NCBI RefSeq assembly: GCF_035818615.1
Contig: NZ_JAYKZY010000002.1
Location: 3,102,501 to 3,166,500 of the forward strand
Direction: 5' to 3'
DNA: 64,000 nt
Source: Sphingobium sp. CR2-8
Lineage (GTDB): Bacteria; Pseudomonadota; Alphaproteobacteria; Sphingomonadales; Sphingomonadaceae
Positions within the stretch are counted from its first letter, which is position 1. Every line of letters starts with the position of its first letter. The notes under the pieces were generated by a model. It had not been told where the DNA came from. It saw only the letters and a program-made list of their open reading frames with translations, and did not search any database. Of this stretch, positions 7,816-18,045 are shown piece after piece. The position numbers and the translations under genes are program-made.

Positions 7816-9392
7816 ATGACCATCCCATCCCGCCGCACTTTCGCGATCATCTCCCACCCGGACGCCGGCAAGACCACGCTCACCGAAAAGCTGCTGCTGG
7901 AAGGCGGCGCGATCCATCTGGCCGGTGAGGTCAAGGCGCGCGGACAGAACCGTCGCGCCCGATCCGACTGGATGAAGATCGAGCAGCAGCGTGGCATCTC
8001 CGTCACCTCCTCGGTCATGACGTTCGAGCGGACCCGCGACGGCGAAACCATCACCTTCAACCTGCTCGACACGCCGGGCCACGAAGATTTCAGCGAAGAC
8101 ACCTATCGCACCCTGACCGCCGTCGATTCCGCCGTCATGGTGATCGACGCGGCCAAGGGCATCGAGCCGCAGACGCGCAAATTGTTCGAAGTCTGTCGCC
8201 TGCGCAACGTGCCCATCATCACCTTCGTCAACAAGGTCGATCGCGAAGGCCGCGAAACCTTCGGCCTGCTCGATGAAGTCGCCGACCAGTTGCAGCTCGA
8301 CGTATGCCCGATGAGCTGGCCCGTCGGCATGGGCGGCGAGTTCGAAGGCATCTACGACTTCGCCACCAACCGCCTGATGCAGCCGACCGGCCCGTCCAAG
8401 GAATTTGACGGCACCCGACATCAGTTCACTGGCCTGGACGACCCCAAACTCGCCGACTATCTCTCCCCCGCGCGCTGGAAAAGCTGCGCGAGGAAGCCGA
8501 ATTGTCGCAGGGCGGCTATGCCGAATTCGACCTCGACCGCTATCGCGCGGGCGATCTGACCCCGGTCTACTTCGGCTCCGCGCTCAAGCTGTTCGGCGTC
8601 ACCGAACTGATCGACGCGCTGGGCCAGCATGCCCCGCCGCCCCGCGCGCAACCGGCCGAACCCGCCGCGATCGAGCCGGAAAACAGCGAAGTCACCGGCT
8701 TCATCTTCAAGGTGCAGGCCAATATGGACCCGATGCACCGCGACCGCATCGCCTTCATGCGTCTCGTGTCGGGCAAGTTCAAACGCGGCATGAAGCTGAC
8801 GCCCAGTGGGTCGGGCAAGCCGCTCGCCGTCCATTCGCCCATCCTCTTCTTCGCGCAGGACCGCGAACTGGCGGACGAGGCTTTCCCCGGCGACATCATC
8901 GGCATCCCCAATCATGGCGCGCTGCGCGTGGGCGACACTCTCTCCGAAAAGCCCGGCCTGCGCTTCACCGGCCTGCCCAATTTCGCGCCGGAAATCCTGC
9001 GCCGCGTGCAACTCAAAGACCCGACCAAGACCAAGCAGCTGCGCAAGGCGCTGGACGACCTGTCCGAAGAGGGCGTCATCCAGGTCTTCTATCCCGAAAT
9101 CGGCAGCAACTGGATCGTCGGCGTCGTCGGCCAGCTCCAGCTCGAAGTGCTGATTTCCCGTCTGGAGGCCGAATATAAGGTCGCGGCGGGCCTCGAACAG
9201 TCGCCCTTCGACACCGCCCGCTGGATCAGCGGCGACGACGCGGCGGTCAAGGATCTGGTGAGCTATAATGGCGGCAACATGGCCAAGGACCGCGACGGCA
9301 ACCTCGTCTTCATGGCCAAGAGCGCCTGGGACATCGGCTATCAGCAGGAACGCCATCCCAAGGTGAAGTTCAGCGCGACCCGGGAACGCTGA
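7816..9392 (+). pseudogene. prfC: Peptide chain release factor 3, interrupted by one frameshift
   Basis: RF3 is the GTPase that recycles RF1/RF2 from the ribosome after peptide release. Total length is about 525 codons, the family norm. The N-terminal part shows the G1 loop [18 protein letters not shown] and NKVD. The frame is lost at the C5 run 8465-8469. Adding one C restores [17 protein letters not shown] into the second frame, which continues [24 protein letters not shown] to the normal C-terminus at 9392. No other damage is visible. I read this as a probable base-call deletion rather than a dead gene. Programmed frameshifting is known for RF2, not RF3. Confidence 0.9.
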
Positions 9393-9615
9393 TCCCGCAA
9401 TCGTGATTTGATGGCATGAAAGGGTGGATTGCTTCCGCCTTTTCATCAATGCTGACAATCGCCCACAACTGTCGCATTCGCTGTCTCATGCCTCGCGATC
9501 TGCCACCTCCTGCGCCACCGTCCGTCGCATCGCGAAGCCGGATCGGCGCTCTGCCTGCAACCATCCGGCGTTCGCGCAACTCTCTTACTCAAGCCCCCGT
9601 CATGCGAGAAGGATC

Positions 9616-10020
9616 ATGGACCAGACTCCCCGCCCCAAGCGCTCCAACGTCTTCATGGATGCCCATCTGAACCTGGGCGAGCCGCTATCCGCCTCCCAGC
9701 TTGTCCGCATCCGCGACATTTCCGAAGGCGGCGCGCGGATTCAGGGCAAGTCGCCGGGGGTCGGCGCGCGCATAGTTGTAACGCGGGGGGAAACCGCCAT
9801 GCCTGGCCGCGTCGTGTGGACGGCGGACCGTCATTTCGGTGTGGCGTTTGACGAACCGGTCGACGTGGAATCGGTGCTGAAGGCCGCCGCGCCCCAATCC
9901 CCCGCCAAGCCCGCCTATGCCGACGCGCTGACATCCGGCCTGACGCATTTCCGGCGCAACCCCGTCGGCCGCGGATCGCCATCGACCTTCGGCCTCAAAC
10001 GGACGGCAACCGGGCGCTAA
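9616..10020 (+). CDS. PilZ-domain protein
   Basis: The protein has 134 residues from the ATG at 9616, preceded by AAGGATC. The PilZ signature is present: an N-terminal RPKRSNVF basic stretch, then DISEGGARI (the DxSxxG motif) and a later GRVVWTADRHFGVAFDEPV. PilZ domains bind cyclic di-GMP through the RxxxR and DxSxxG motifs, and both are at least partly kept. Stand-alone domain, no partner nearby. Convergent with metW. Confidence 0.85.
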   Translation: MDQTPRPKRSNVFMDAHLNLGEPLSASQLVRIRDISEGGARIQGKSPGVGARIVVTRGETAMPGRVVWTADRHFGVAFDEPVDVESVLKAAAPQSPAKPAYADALTSGLTHFRRNPVGRGSPSTFGLKRTATGR

Positions 10021-10021
10021 T

Positions 10022-10614
10022 CTATTTGCGCAACAGGAACACCGCATGCTCGGCGAACAGGTTCGCATTGGCATGCGTCGTTTCCTTGTCGCCTTTCAGG
10101 AACCATTGCCCATCAATGGTCCAGCCGCGCGCCTTCACCAGCGCGCGGAAATCGTCCACCGTCACATGATGGATGTTCAGCGTATCATACCAGGTGTCGG
10201 GCAATAGCCGCGTCACCGGCATCCGCCCCCCCACATCAGCGACAGCCGCCCGCGCCAATGCGCGAAATTGGGAAAGGACACGAACGCCTGTCGGCCGATC
10301 CGCAGCAACTCCTCCACCACCCTGTCCGGCCGCCGCGTCGTCTGGAGCGTCTGGCTCAATATCGCATAGTCGAAACTGGCGTCGGGATAATAGCCAAGGT
10401 CGGTGTCCGCGTCCCCCTGCACCACCGACAGGCCGCGCCCCACGGCGGCGGCGACGTTGGACCCGTCCAGTTCCAGCCCCCGCGCGTCGATCCCGCTATT
10501 GTCGCGCAGCGCCGCCATCAGCGCCCCGTCACCGCACCCCACGTCCAGCACGCGCGCGCCCTGCCGCACCGTGCGCGCGATCAGGGCTAGGTCCGGGCGC
10601 AACGCCTCGCTCAT
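10022..10614 (-). pseudogene. metW: Methionine biosynthesis protein MetW, interrupted by one frameshift
   Basis: MetW is a SAM-dependent methyltransferase-fold protein that works with MetX in homoserine activation. Its ATG at 10614 overlaps the metX stop (ATGA). The first part shows the SAM-binding VLDVGCGDGALMAAL and continues to FVSFPNFAHWRGRLSLMWGG. The frame then breaks in a run of seven G (minus strand; 10226-10232). With eight G the reading continues GGRMPVTRLLPDTWYDTLNIHH to the normal C-terminus FLLRK. Everything else is intact, so a sequencing deletion is the likely cause. Confidence 0.9.
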
Positions 10615-11747
10615 GCCCGCCCGCCCTTCAGGAAGCCGTCCACGACCCGGTTGAGTTCGGGGCATTCCAGCAGGAAGGCGTCATGGCCGAACGGGCTGGA
10701 CAGTTCGACGAAACTCGCCTGCGCGCCCGACGCGTTGAGCGCATGGACGATAATCCGCGATTCCGCCGTGGGATAAAGCCAGTCGGTGTCGAAGCTGACC
10801 AGGCAGAAGCGCGCCTTGGTCGCGGCGAACGCCTTGGCCAGCGACCCGCCATGATCGTCGGCGATGTCATAATAGTCCATCGCGCGGGTGATGTAGAGAT
10901 AGGAGTTGGCGTCGAACCGGTCGACGAAGCTCAACCCCTGATGCCGCAAATAGCTTTCCACCTGGAAATCCGCGTCAAAGCCGAAGGTCTTGGCGTCACG
11001 CCCCTGCAAGCGCCGCCCGAATTTCTCGGTCAGCCCCGCTTCCGACAGATAGGTAATGTGCGCGGCCATGCGCGCGACCGCCAGCCCCGCGCTCGGCACC
11101 TGTCCGTCGGCATAATAGTCGCCCCCGCGCCAGTGCGGATCGGCCATGATCGCCTGCCGTCCCACTTCGTGAAAGGCGATATTCTGCGCGCTGTGCCGCG
11201 CGGTCGAGGCTATGACGATGCAGCTTTCGACCCGATCGGGGAACAGCGTGGGCCAGGTCAGTGCCTGCATGCCGCCCATCGATCCGCCGATCACCGCCGC
11301 CAGCCGATCGACGCCCAGATGGTCGAGCAGCGCCGCCTGCGCCCGAACCATGTCCGCGATGGTCAGCACCGGAAAGCGCATCGCGTGCGGCTCGCCCGTT
11401 GCCGGATCGATGCTGGCCGGGCCGGACGACCCCATGCAGCTGCCGATGACGTTGGAACAGACGATGAAATGGCGCGCCGGATCAACCGGCTTGCCTGCCC
11501 CCACCAGCCGCCACCACCAGCCCGGCTTGCCCGTGACCGGATGGTCCGACGCGACATATTGGTCGCCGGTCAGCGCATGGCAGATCAGGATGACGTTGGA
11601 TTTGTCCGCATTCATCGCCCCATAGGTTTCATAGGCGATGTCGACCGGCCCCAGGCTCGCGCCGCTGGACAGCGCCAGGGGGGCGGCAAGGCGGGCCTGC
11701 CGGCGCAGGCCGAAACGACTGTCTTCGGTGATGGGAACGCTGGCCAT
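10611..11747 (-). CDS. metX: Homoserine O-acetyltransferase
   Basis: MetX is an alpha/beta hydrolase-fold acyltransferase that activates homoserine for methionine synthesis. The protein has 378 residues. The nucleophile serine lies in [12 protein letters not shown], the catalytic aspartate in [10 protein letters not shown] and the histidine in [11 protein letters not shown]. The N-terminal [21 protein letters not shown] is typical. It is followed by metW with a 4-base overlap, the usual metXW operon. I looked for a SAM riboswitch upstream and did not find one I could support. MetX proteins vary in using acetyl- or succinyl-CoA, so the donor is assumed. Confidence 0.96.
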   Translation of the reverse strand: MASVPITEDSRFGLRRQARLAAPLALSSGASLGPVDIAYETYGAMNADKSNVILICHALTGDQYVASDHPVTGKPGWWWRLVGAGKPVDPARHFIVCSNVIGSCMGSSGPASIDPATGEPHAMRFPVLTIADMVRAQAALLDHLGVDRLAAVIGGSMGGMQALTWPTLFPDRVESCIVIASTARHSAQNIAFHEVGRQAIMADPHWRGGDYYADGQVPSAGLAVARMAAHITYLSEAGLTEKFGRRLQGRDAKTFGFDADFQVESYLRHQGLSFVDRFDANSYLYITRAMDYYDIADDHGGSLAKAFAATKARFCLVSFDTDWLYPTAESRIIVHALNASGAQASFVELSSPFGHDAFLLECPELNRVVDGFLKGGRA

Positions 11748-12082
11748 GATGGCGCGGGGCTAGGACCGTGGCCGGTCGCTGTCAATCGGGCCAGACGGCG
11801 CGACGGGCGATCCCCCTTGCGATCGCTGTCTTTCCTACTGGGATTGCCCCTGCTCTAACAGGATCCATGCCCCGCTCCCTCTTCCTTGCCACGCCTTGCT
11901 GCGCATTTGTCGCGTCGCGGCCCCGCATGACAGTGGCGCATCGAAAGCGCTTGGGGGACGCGTCGGGGACGCTTCACGAATGCTTCGCGCCATTTTACCC
12001 CGCGACACTGTGAACTTCGCGATGCCGTGCCCCCGTTTTCAGTCGCTTTGCCTTTTCGACGGAACCCGCTAAAGCCCCGGCC
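11748..12082. other. Intergenic region between divergent metX and hisC
   Basis: The stretch has 335 bases without a gene. It must contain both promoters. Minus strand: a TTGACA -35-like hexamer (complement 11780-11785) lies about 35 bases before the metX start. A short inverted repeat, arms GCGATC (11807-11812) and GATCGC (11821-11826), is also present. I see no riboswitch, small gene or clear terminator. Confidence 0.4.
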
Positions 12083-13192
12083 ATGACACAGACCGCTGCA
12101 AAACCCGCTCCCAAGGACTGGATTCTCGGCATTTCGCCCTATGTGCCGGGTAAGTCCGCCGCTGACGACGGTCGCCCGCTCATCAAGCTGTCGGCCAATG
12201 AAAATCCGCTGGGCACCGGCGCGGCCGCACGCGCAGCGCTGGTCGCCGCCACCGCCGACCTCGCCACCTATCCCGATCCGGGCGCGGAAAAGCTGCGCGA
12301 AGCGATCGGCGCGGTCCATGGCCTCGATCCCGCGCGGATCATCTACGGCACCGGGTCGGACGAGCTGCTGCACATCGCCGCCTCCGCCTATGCCGGGCCG
12401 GGCGACGAAATCCTCTATGTCCGCTATGGCTTCGCGGTCTACGACATCGCCGCGCGGCGCGTCGGCGCGACCCCGGTGATCGCGCCGGACAAGGATTATG
12501 CGACCGACGTCGATGCGCTGCTCGCCGCCGTCACCGACAAGACCAGGGTCGTGTTCCTGGCCAACCCCAACAATCCGACCGGCACCATGACCAGCCGGGA
12601 AGAGATCGCCCGCCTGCATGCCGGATTGCGCCCCGACATCCTGTTCGTCCTCGATCAGGCCTATGCCGAATATCTGGACGCGGGCGAGGATGATGGCGGG
12701 CTGGAACTGGCGAAGACCGCACCCAACATCTTCGTCACCCGCACCTTTTCGAAGATTCATGGTCTGGCTGCCGAACGGATCGGCTGGGGCTATGCCAGTG
12801 CCGACGTGATCGACATCCTCCACCGCATCCGCGCGCCGTTCAACGTGACGACGGCGGGTCAGGCGGCGGCGGTCGCGGCGATCCAGGACAGCGAATGGGT
12901 CGCGTTCAGCCGCACCCATACCGCCCGCTGGCGCGAATGGCTGGCGGGCGAGGTGACGGCGCTGTCCAACTATGGCCTGCGCGTCGTGCCCAGCAAGACC
13001 AATTTCCTGCTGATCCTGTTCGACGGCAAGCTGACCGCCGAAGCTGCGATGAAGGGCCTGTGGGACGAAGGCTATGCCACCCGCTGGCTGCCGGGCCAGG
13101 GGCTGCCCAACGGCCTGCGCATCACCATCGGCACCAAGGCGCAGAACCGCGCCGTCGCGGCCAAGCTGCGCGCTATGGCGGAGGCGGCCTGA
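12083..13192 (+). CDS. hisC: Histidinol-phosphate aminotransferase
   Basis: This PLP-dependent class I/II aminotransferase acts in histidine synthesis. In this position it may also serve aromatic amino acid transamination. The protein has 369 residues. Landmarks are the N-terminal [20 protein letters not shown], the NPNNPTGT substrate-phosphate region, DQAYAEY with the PLP ring-binding residues, and [19 protein letters not shown] with the PLP-binding lysine. The next gene, tyrC, starts 4 bases after the stop. That linkage to tyrosine synthesis supports a role in both pathways. Confidence 0.94.
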   Translation: MTQTAAKPAPKDWILGISPYVPGKSAADDGRPLIKLSANENPLGTGAAARAALVAATADLATYPDPGAEKLREAIGAVHGLDPARIIYGTGSDELLHIAASAYAGPGDEILYVRYGFAVYDIAARRVGATPVIAPDKDYATDVDALLAAVTDKTRVVFLANPNNPTGTMTSREEIARLHAGLRPDILFVLDQAYAEYLDAGEDDGGLELAKTAPNIFVTRTFSKIHGLAAERIGWGYASADVIDILHRIRAPFNVTTAGQAAAVAAIQDSEWVAFSRTHTARWREWLAGEVTALSNYGLRVVPSKTNFLLILFDGKLTAEAAMKGLWDEGYATRWLPGQGLPNGLRITIGTKAQNRAVAAKLRAMAEAA

Positions 13193-13196
13193 CGCC

Positions 13197-14102
13197 ATGC
13201 TGCCCTTCGCGCGCGTCACCATCATCGGCCTGGGCCTGATCGGCTCTTCGCTCGCCCGCGCGATCCGCGCGGACATGCCGACCGTGCGCGTCACCGGCTA
13301 TGACGCCGATCCGGCGGTGCGGGACATCGCCCGGCGGATCGACCTGGCCGACGACGTCACCGACACCGCGGGCGCATCGGTGACGGACGCGGACCTAGTG
13401 GTGCTGTGCGTCCCGGTCCGCGCGATGGGCGCGGCGGCGGCGGAGATCGCCGGCGACCTGCCCGTCGACGCGATTATCAGCGACGTGGGATCGTGCAAGG
13501 CCGACGTGCTGGCACAGCTCAACGCCGCGCTGCCGGGCCGGACGATCATCCCCGCGCACCCCGTGGCAGGCACGGAAAATAGCGGGCCGGAGGCGGGCTT
13601 CGCTACCCTGTTCAAGGGCCGCTGGTGCATCGTCACCCCGCCTGCCGACGCCGATCCGGCCGCGGTCGAGCGCGTCGCTGAACTGTGGCGGCGGGTCGGC
13701 GCGGACGTGGAGATGATGGACCCGGCGCATCACGACCTGGTGCTGGCGGTAACGAGCCATCTGCCGCATCTGATCGCCTACACCATCGTCGGCACGGCCA
13801 GCGATCTGGAAAATGTCACCCAGTCCGAAGTCATCAAATATTCGGCCGGCGGCTTTCGCGACTTCACCCGCATCGCGGCGTCGGACCCGACCATGTGGCG
13901 CGACGTGTTCCTGGCGAACAAGGACGCGGTGCTGGAAATGCTCCAGCGCTTTTCGGAGGATCTTTCCGCCTTGCAGCGAGCGATCCGCTGGAACGACGGC
14001 GACGCCCTGTTCAACCTGTTCACCCGCACCCGCGCGATCCGCCGGTCGATCATCGAACAGGGGCAGGACGATGCGAAGCCGGACTTCGGCCGCTCGCACT
14101 AA
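13197..14102 (+). CDS. tyrC: Cyclohexadienyl/prephenate dehydrogenase
   Basis: This enzyme oxidatively decarboxylates prephenate or arogenate on the route to tyrosine. The protein has 301 residues from the ATG at 13197, 4 bases after hisC. The NAD-binding Rossmann motif is VTIIGLGLIGSSLARAI. Further landmarks are SDVGSCKADV, the active-site HPVAGTENSGPEAG, WCIVTPPADAD, and LAVTSHLPHLIAY with the conserved histidine. No chorismate mutase or ACT domain is attached. The symbol tyrC follows usage for stand-alone cyclohexadienyl dehydrogenase; tyrA would be equally acceptable. Confidence 0.92.
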   Translation: MLPFARVTIIGLGLIGSSLARAIRADMPTVRVTGYDADPAVRDIARRIDLADDVTDTAGASVTDADLVVLCVPVRAMGAAAAEIAGDLPVDAIISDVGSCKADVLAQLNAALPGRTIIPAHPVAGTENSGPEAGFATLFKGRWCIVTPPADADPAAVERVAELWRRVGADVEMMDPAHHDLVLAVTSHLPHLIAYTIVGTASDLENVTQSEVIKYSAGGFRDFTRIAASDPTMWRDVFLANKDAVLEMLQRFSEDLSALQRAIRWNDGDALFNLFTRTRAIRRSIIEQGQDDAKPDFGRSH

Positions 14103-14141
14103 AAGACACCAAAACTGCTTTCCTACCCGGCAGCGTCCTGT

Positions 14142-14827
14142 TTAATTCAACGCGTTGATCGCGGCATGGACGCGCGCCTCGGCTTCCTTGCGGTCCAGGC
14201 CGACCGGAACGATCTCGCCGATCTTGTAGGTGATGATGCCCGGTCGCTTGAGGAATTTGCCCCGTGGCGACACCCGGCCGCTGTCGATGGCGATCGGCAC
14301 CACCGGCAGGCCCAACAGGCTGTAGAGGCCCGCGAAACCCGATCGAAGGGGGGAGATTCGCCATGCGGCACGCGCGTCCCTTCAGGAAACAGGCAGATGG
14401 CGCGCCCCTGTGCGATCCGGTCCTTCGCCGCCGCGCGCAAGGTGCGCATGGCGCTGGCGCCGGCCGCCCGCTCGATGGGGATCAGGCCGTAGCGGCGGGC
14501 GATGCCGCCCCACAGCGGGATATCGAACAATTCCCGCTTGGCGCCGATCGCCGGGCGATCGAACAGGCAGAGCATGTCGATCGTCTCGAACATCGATTCA
14601 TGCTTGCTGATGTAGAGATAGGGACCGATGGGCAGATCGCCTTCCACGACGACCTTCTGCCCCAGCAGCCAGCGCGCGCACAGGCGATGGAACCGGCTCC
14701 ACCCGGTGGCGGTGCGCTGCACCATGAGCGGCGTCACCCAGCCAAAGGCCATGGCCCAGAGGACGAACAGCAGGCTGCCGGGATAGAAGGCGAGCGTGAA
14801 CAGCAGGGAGCGAAGGGCGGTCAGCAT
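14142..14827 (-). pseudogene. plsC: 1-acyl-sn-glycerol-3-phosphate acyltransferase, interrupted by one frameshift
   Basis: PlsC acylates lysophosphatidic acid at the inner membrane. The start MLTALRSLLFTLAFYPGSLLF gives an N-terminal membrane segment. The catalytic HX4D-type motif is SKHESMFET, and the acceptor motif is LFPEGTRVPHGE. Just after it the frame breaks in a run of six C on the minus strand (14348-14353). With seven C the reading continues SPPLRSGFAGLYSLLGLPVV to AAINALN and a TAA at 14142. The rest is undamaged, so I regard the gene as functional. It heads the direction of ydcF, ftsX and ftsE. Confidence 0.88.
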
Positions 14828-14837
14828 GATGTTCCGT

Positions 14838-15371
14838 TCAGATACCGATCAGCGCGGCAATGCGCCGCAGCAGATATTTATTATATTCCCGCGCCAATAT
14901 GGTGAGGCTCGGGCGGCTGGGCACGGCATCGTAGACGATCGCCACCTTGTCCCCGGGCAGCGCCTGGCGCAGTTCCAGCGCGGCGCGGCGCATATGCCAG
15001 TCGGTGGTGATCAGGCGCACGGTCTTGTAATCGCGCCGTTCCAGCCAGCGGGCCGTTTCCAGACCATTGGACCGCGTATCGATCGCTTCGCGCCCCAGCG
15101 TGATGCAGCAGCTGAACAGACGCTCGGGCGTCTTATATTGCACCGCCAGTTCGACCGGGCGGACCGACCGGTCCACGCCGGATATCAGCATGCGCTTGGC
15201 AGAGCCATCCTGAAGCAGGGCGATGCCGCGATCGATACGCCCCGCCCCGCCGGTCAGCACGACGATCGCATCGGTCCGGCGACCGTCCAGCGGCTGAGGC
15301 AGGAAGATCGCGAACCAGGCGAAGCCCAGCATCCAGGCCAGCAGCGTGACCGCGAACAGGCGGACGATCAC
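14838..15371 (-). CDS. YdcF/ElyC-type DUF218 membrane-anchored protein
   Basis: The protein has 177 residues. One N-terminal membrane helix (MIVRLFAVTLLAWMLGFAWF) is followed by a DUF218 domain with DAIVVLTGGAGRIDRGIALL, LISGV, SNGLETARWL and LITTDWHMRRA. Members include E. coli YdcF, SanA and ElyC, linked to envelope integrity, but the reaction is not established. It overlaps ftsX by 4 bases and is probably co-transcribed with ftsEX and plsC. Confidence 0.88.
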   Translation of the reverse strand: MIVRLFAVTLLAWMLGFAWFAIFLPQPLDGRRTDAIVVLTGGAGRIDRGIALLQDGSAKRMLISGVDRSVRPVELAVQYKTPERLFSCCITLGREAIDTRSNGLETARWLERRDYKTVRLITTDWHMRRAALELRQALPGDKVAIVYDAVPSRPSLTILAREYNKYLLRRIAALIGI

Positions 15372-16276
15372 AGCGCCCGCCCCAGCGCGCGCAGCACGGT
15401 CCAGCGCGCCGTCAGCGTCGCCAGCGCCACGCTGAAAACCGGCAGCGCGACCAGCAGCAGCCAGCCGCGCGTATCCAGGTCGACCGCGCCCAGCAGGTCC
15501 GATCCGGTCGCCGACAGGCGCAGGCCGATCAGCAGGATGACGAAGGCGGCGAAGGAAAAGCCCAGCGCACCGCCCAACAGGGCATCGATACCGATGCGGC
15601 GCTGGAACAGGCGGGCGATCTGCACGTCGGTCGACCCCATCAGGTGCAGCACGTCGATCGTGCCGCGATGGCTGTCATGCGCGCCGCGCGCCGCCAGCAC
15701 GACGACCGCGCCGGTCGCCAGGATCATCAGCAGCACGACGCCAGCCGCCAGCCAGCCCAGTGCGGTCAGCAGTCCGGCCAGCGGCAACAGGAAAGCGGCA
15801 TGAGGCTCGATCCGCAGCTTGGGCGACAGGCCGCCGAGCAGGCGGCGCAGCCGGTCGAGCTTCGCATCGGTATCGCCCGGCGTCAGCATGACGTCGATCA
15901 GCGCTGGGACCGGCAGGTCGCCGCTGGTCGCCGCGTCGCCCAGCCAGGGGCGCAGTTGATCCGCCAGCGCCGCCGGATCGACCGGATCGGCGGCACGCAC
16001 GCCATCCGCGCCGCGCAGCGCCTGCACCGTGCGCGCGGCGAGCCGGTCGCGGGCCTGCGCATCGGCCTCCACCACCTGCACGCTGGCGCGCCCGGCAAGG
16101 TCCGCGCTCATCGACCGGACCGCCGAACCCAGCCCCAGGCCTGCGGCGGCAGCGAGCACGGTCAGGAACATCATGATCGCGATGATCCAGGGCATCGGTC
16201 CCGCCACCCGGCCGCCGGGCAGGAGGCGGTGGCGCGCCGCCGCCGCGGCCTTGCGATGCGCGCGGCTCGCCATCAC
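15368..16276 (-). CDS. ftsX: Cell division protein FtsX
   Basis: FtsX is the membrane subunit of the FtsEX transporter-like complex that controls septal peptidoglycan hydrolysis. The protein has 302 residues. A cytoplasmic N-terminus is followed by a first helix (PMPWIIAIMMFLTVLAAAAG) and a periplasmic loop (about residues 55-165). Three C-terminal helices follow, with the conserved LHLMGSTDVQIARLFQRRIG coupling region between them. Start and stop overlap ftsE and ydcF by 4 bases each. Confidence 0.92.
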   Translation of the reverse strand: MMASRAHRKAAAAARHRLLPGGRVAGPMPWIIAIMMFLTVLAAAAGLGLGSAVRSMSADLAGRASVQVVEADAQARDRLAARTVQALRGADGVRAADPVDPAALADQLRPWLGDAATSGDLPVPALIDVMLTPGDTDAKLDRLRRLLGGLSPKLRIEPHAAFLLPLAGLLTALGWLAAGVVLLMILATGAVVVLAARGAHDSHRGTIDVLHLMGSTDVQIARLFQRRIGIDALLGGALGFSFAAFVILLIGLRLSATGSDLLGAVDLDTRGWLLLVALPVFSVALATLTARWTVLRALGRAL

Positions 16277-16983
16277 TGCTTGTCCTGGGCGTGCGGCGGG
16301 AAACGCAGCGATCCGGTCGGATCGGCCAGTCGCCCCTTGTCCAGCCGCATCATCTGCGCGCCCGACACCTGCGCGATCAGCGGCAGGTCGTGGGTGGCGA
16401 CGACGATCGTCGTGCCAAGGCGATTGAGCGCTTCGAACAAAGTCATCAGGCGACGAGCCATGTCGGCGTCCACGTTACCGGTCGGTTCGTCCGCGACCAG
16501 TATTTCCGGGCGACCGATCACCGCGCGGGCGATGGCGACACGCTGCTGCTCCCCGCCCGACAGGGTTGCAGGCCGCGCCTGGCCTCGATCGCCGAGGCCG
16601 ACCCAGTTCAGCATTTCCAAGACGGGGGCGTCGATCTCCCCTTCCTCCATGCCCGACACCCGCAGCGGCAGGGCGATATTGTCATAGGCGGACAGATGGG
16701 GGACCAGACGGAAATCCTGGAACACCACGCCGATGCGGCGACGGAAGCCGGGCAGGCGTTTGCGCGGCAACGTCACCACATCCTCCCCGAACAGGCGGAT
16801 GACACCGCGGCTGGGACGTTGGGCAAGGTAGAGCAGCTTGAGCAGCGAAGTCTTGCCCGCGCCCGACGCGCCGGTCAGAAAATAAAAGCCACCATTGGCG
16901 AGCGAGAAGCTGACGTCGGACAGGGTTTCGCTGTCCAGACCATAGCGCAGACCGACATTTTCGAACTGGACGATGGCCGACAT
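16273..16983 (-). CDS. ftsE: Cell division ATP-binding protein FtsE
   Basis: FtsE is the ATPase partner of FtsX. The protein has 236 residues from the ATG at 16983 (MSAIVQFENVGLRYG); the frame is open 63 codons upstream but those residues are not ABC-like. Walker A is GASGAGKTS, Q-loop VFQDFRLVPHL, signature LSGGEQQRVAIARA, Walker B ILVADEPTGNVD and H-loop VATHDL. First gene of ftsE-ftsX-ydcF-plsC. Divergent from the zinc-ribbon gene. Confidence 0.95.
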   Translation of the reverse strand: MSAIVQFENVGLRYGLDSETLSDVSFSLANGGFYFLTGASGAGKTSLLKLLYLAQRPSRGVIRLFGEDVVTLPRKRLPGFRRRIGVVFQDFRLVPHLSAYDNIALPLRVSGMEEGEIDAPVLEMLNWVGLGDRGQARPATLSGGEQQRVAIARAVIGRPEILVADEPTGNVDADMARRLMTLFEALNRLGTTIVVATHDLPLIAQVSGAQMMRLDKGRLADPTGSLRFPPHAQDKQ

Positions 16984-17152
16984 GTCTTGAAATATCGCGC
17001 CGTCGCGCTCCCTGCGTATCGAAGCATCAGCCATGGCACAGCGGGCGGCCTGCCGTAAAGCCCGCGCCGCGCGACGTGGCGAGTCGCGTTCGAATGAAAC
17101 AGGCTGTCGTTGACCGCTTGCGCGCGAGTCCCTGCCATGCCTATGAAGCAAC

Positions 17153-17987
17153 ATGATCCTGGTGTGCCCCAATTGCGCGACGCGCTATGTCGTACCCGAC
17201 AGTGCCGTGGGCACGAGCGGCCGTCAGGTCCGGTGCGCGGCCTGCAAGCATAGCTGGTTCCAGGAACCGCCGACCTTGCCGGAGCGCGAAACGCCTGTCG
17301 CCGCCGCAGCGGTGGACACGCCCGCACCCGTCGCGCCGCCCGAACCGCCGCCTCCACCCGTCGCCGCACCATCGCCTCCACCGCCCGCCCCGGTCGTCGA
17401 TCCCGACATGGCAGCGGTCGAGCCGGTCACTACGGTGGAAATGCCCGCACCAGTTGCGCCGCCGATCGCTGCTCCGGCGGATAACCGGTTCGACGATATC
17501 TATGCCGGCGCGCCGGTCGATCCGGTCGAGGAAAGCCGCTTCGCGCCCGCCCCCCGTTCAAGGCGCGACGCAATCCGATCAAGCTGTGGACCTATGCGGC
17601 GATCGGCTTCTGCCTGATCGTCGCGGCGGCGGGTGGAGCCTTCACCTATTTCGGGCCACCATCCTGGATGGTGTCGATGGGGCTGGTCGCCGAAGAGGGC
17701 GATCCCGATCTGCTCTTCTACCTGTCCAAGCCCGCCGAACGGCGCAAGCTGCCGACCGGGAAGAATATTTCGCCTTCGGTGCGCGGATCGTGAACAGCGG
17801 CACGCAGGCGCTGCCGGTGCCGCCGGTGCTGGTGCAGCTGCGCGACCGGCAGAACCGGCTGGTCTTCAGCTGGACGACCAAGGCCGACAAGACGCGCCTG
17901 AAACCGGGCGAGGAAGCCTCGATCAACGAAAGTCGGATCGACATTCCCAAAAATGCCGAGAATCTGTCGCTGACCTTCGTGCAGTAA
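17153..17987 (+). pseudogene. MJ0042 zinc-ribbon / DUF3426 membrane protein, two frameshifts
   Basis: The N-terminus is an MJ0042-type zinc ribbon with two CxxC pairs (VCPNCATRY and RCAACKHSW). A long proline/alanine-rich linker follows. The frame then breaks at the C6 run 17550-17555. One extra C gives [20 protein letters not shown], then a membrane helix ([15 protein letters not shown]). A second break lies at GGG 17758-17760; one extra G gives LPTGEEYFAFGARIVNSG. The C-terminal DUF3426 domain follows, ending NLSLTFVQ. This architecture (zinc ribbon, linker, one helix, periplasmic DUF3426) is standard for the family. Function is unknown. Confidence 0.85.
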
Positions 17988-18045
17988 GGCGACGTCCGAC
18001 GTCTCGGACCCTGCTCAATCGAACCGGGCAGGTGGCCCCTTTTGA

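Noticed and set aside
8455..8510. Programmed ribosomal frameshift in prfC
   Set aside because: Programmed shifting is known for RF2 (prfB), not RF3. No slippery site with stop codon is present, and the same one-base G/C-run deficit occurs in many unrelated genes here.
11748..11860. SAM riboswitch upstream of metX
   Set aside because: I looked for the SAM-II-type helices and the conserved 3' CGCUAAA-like pseudoknot strand in the minus-strand leader and could not assemble them. A covariance-model scan would decide.
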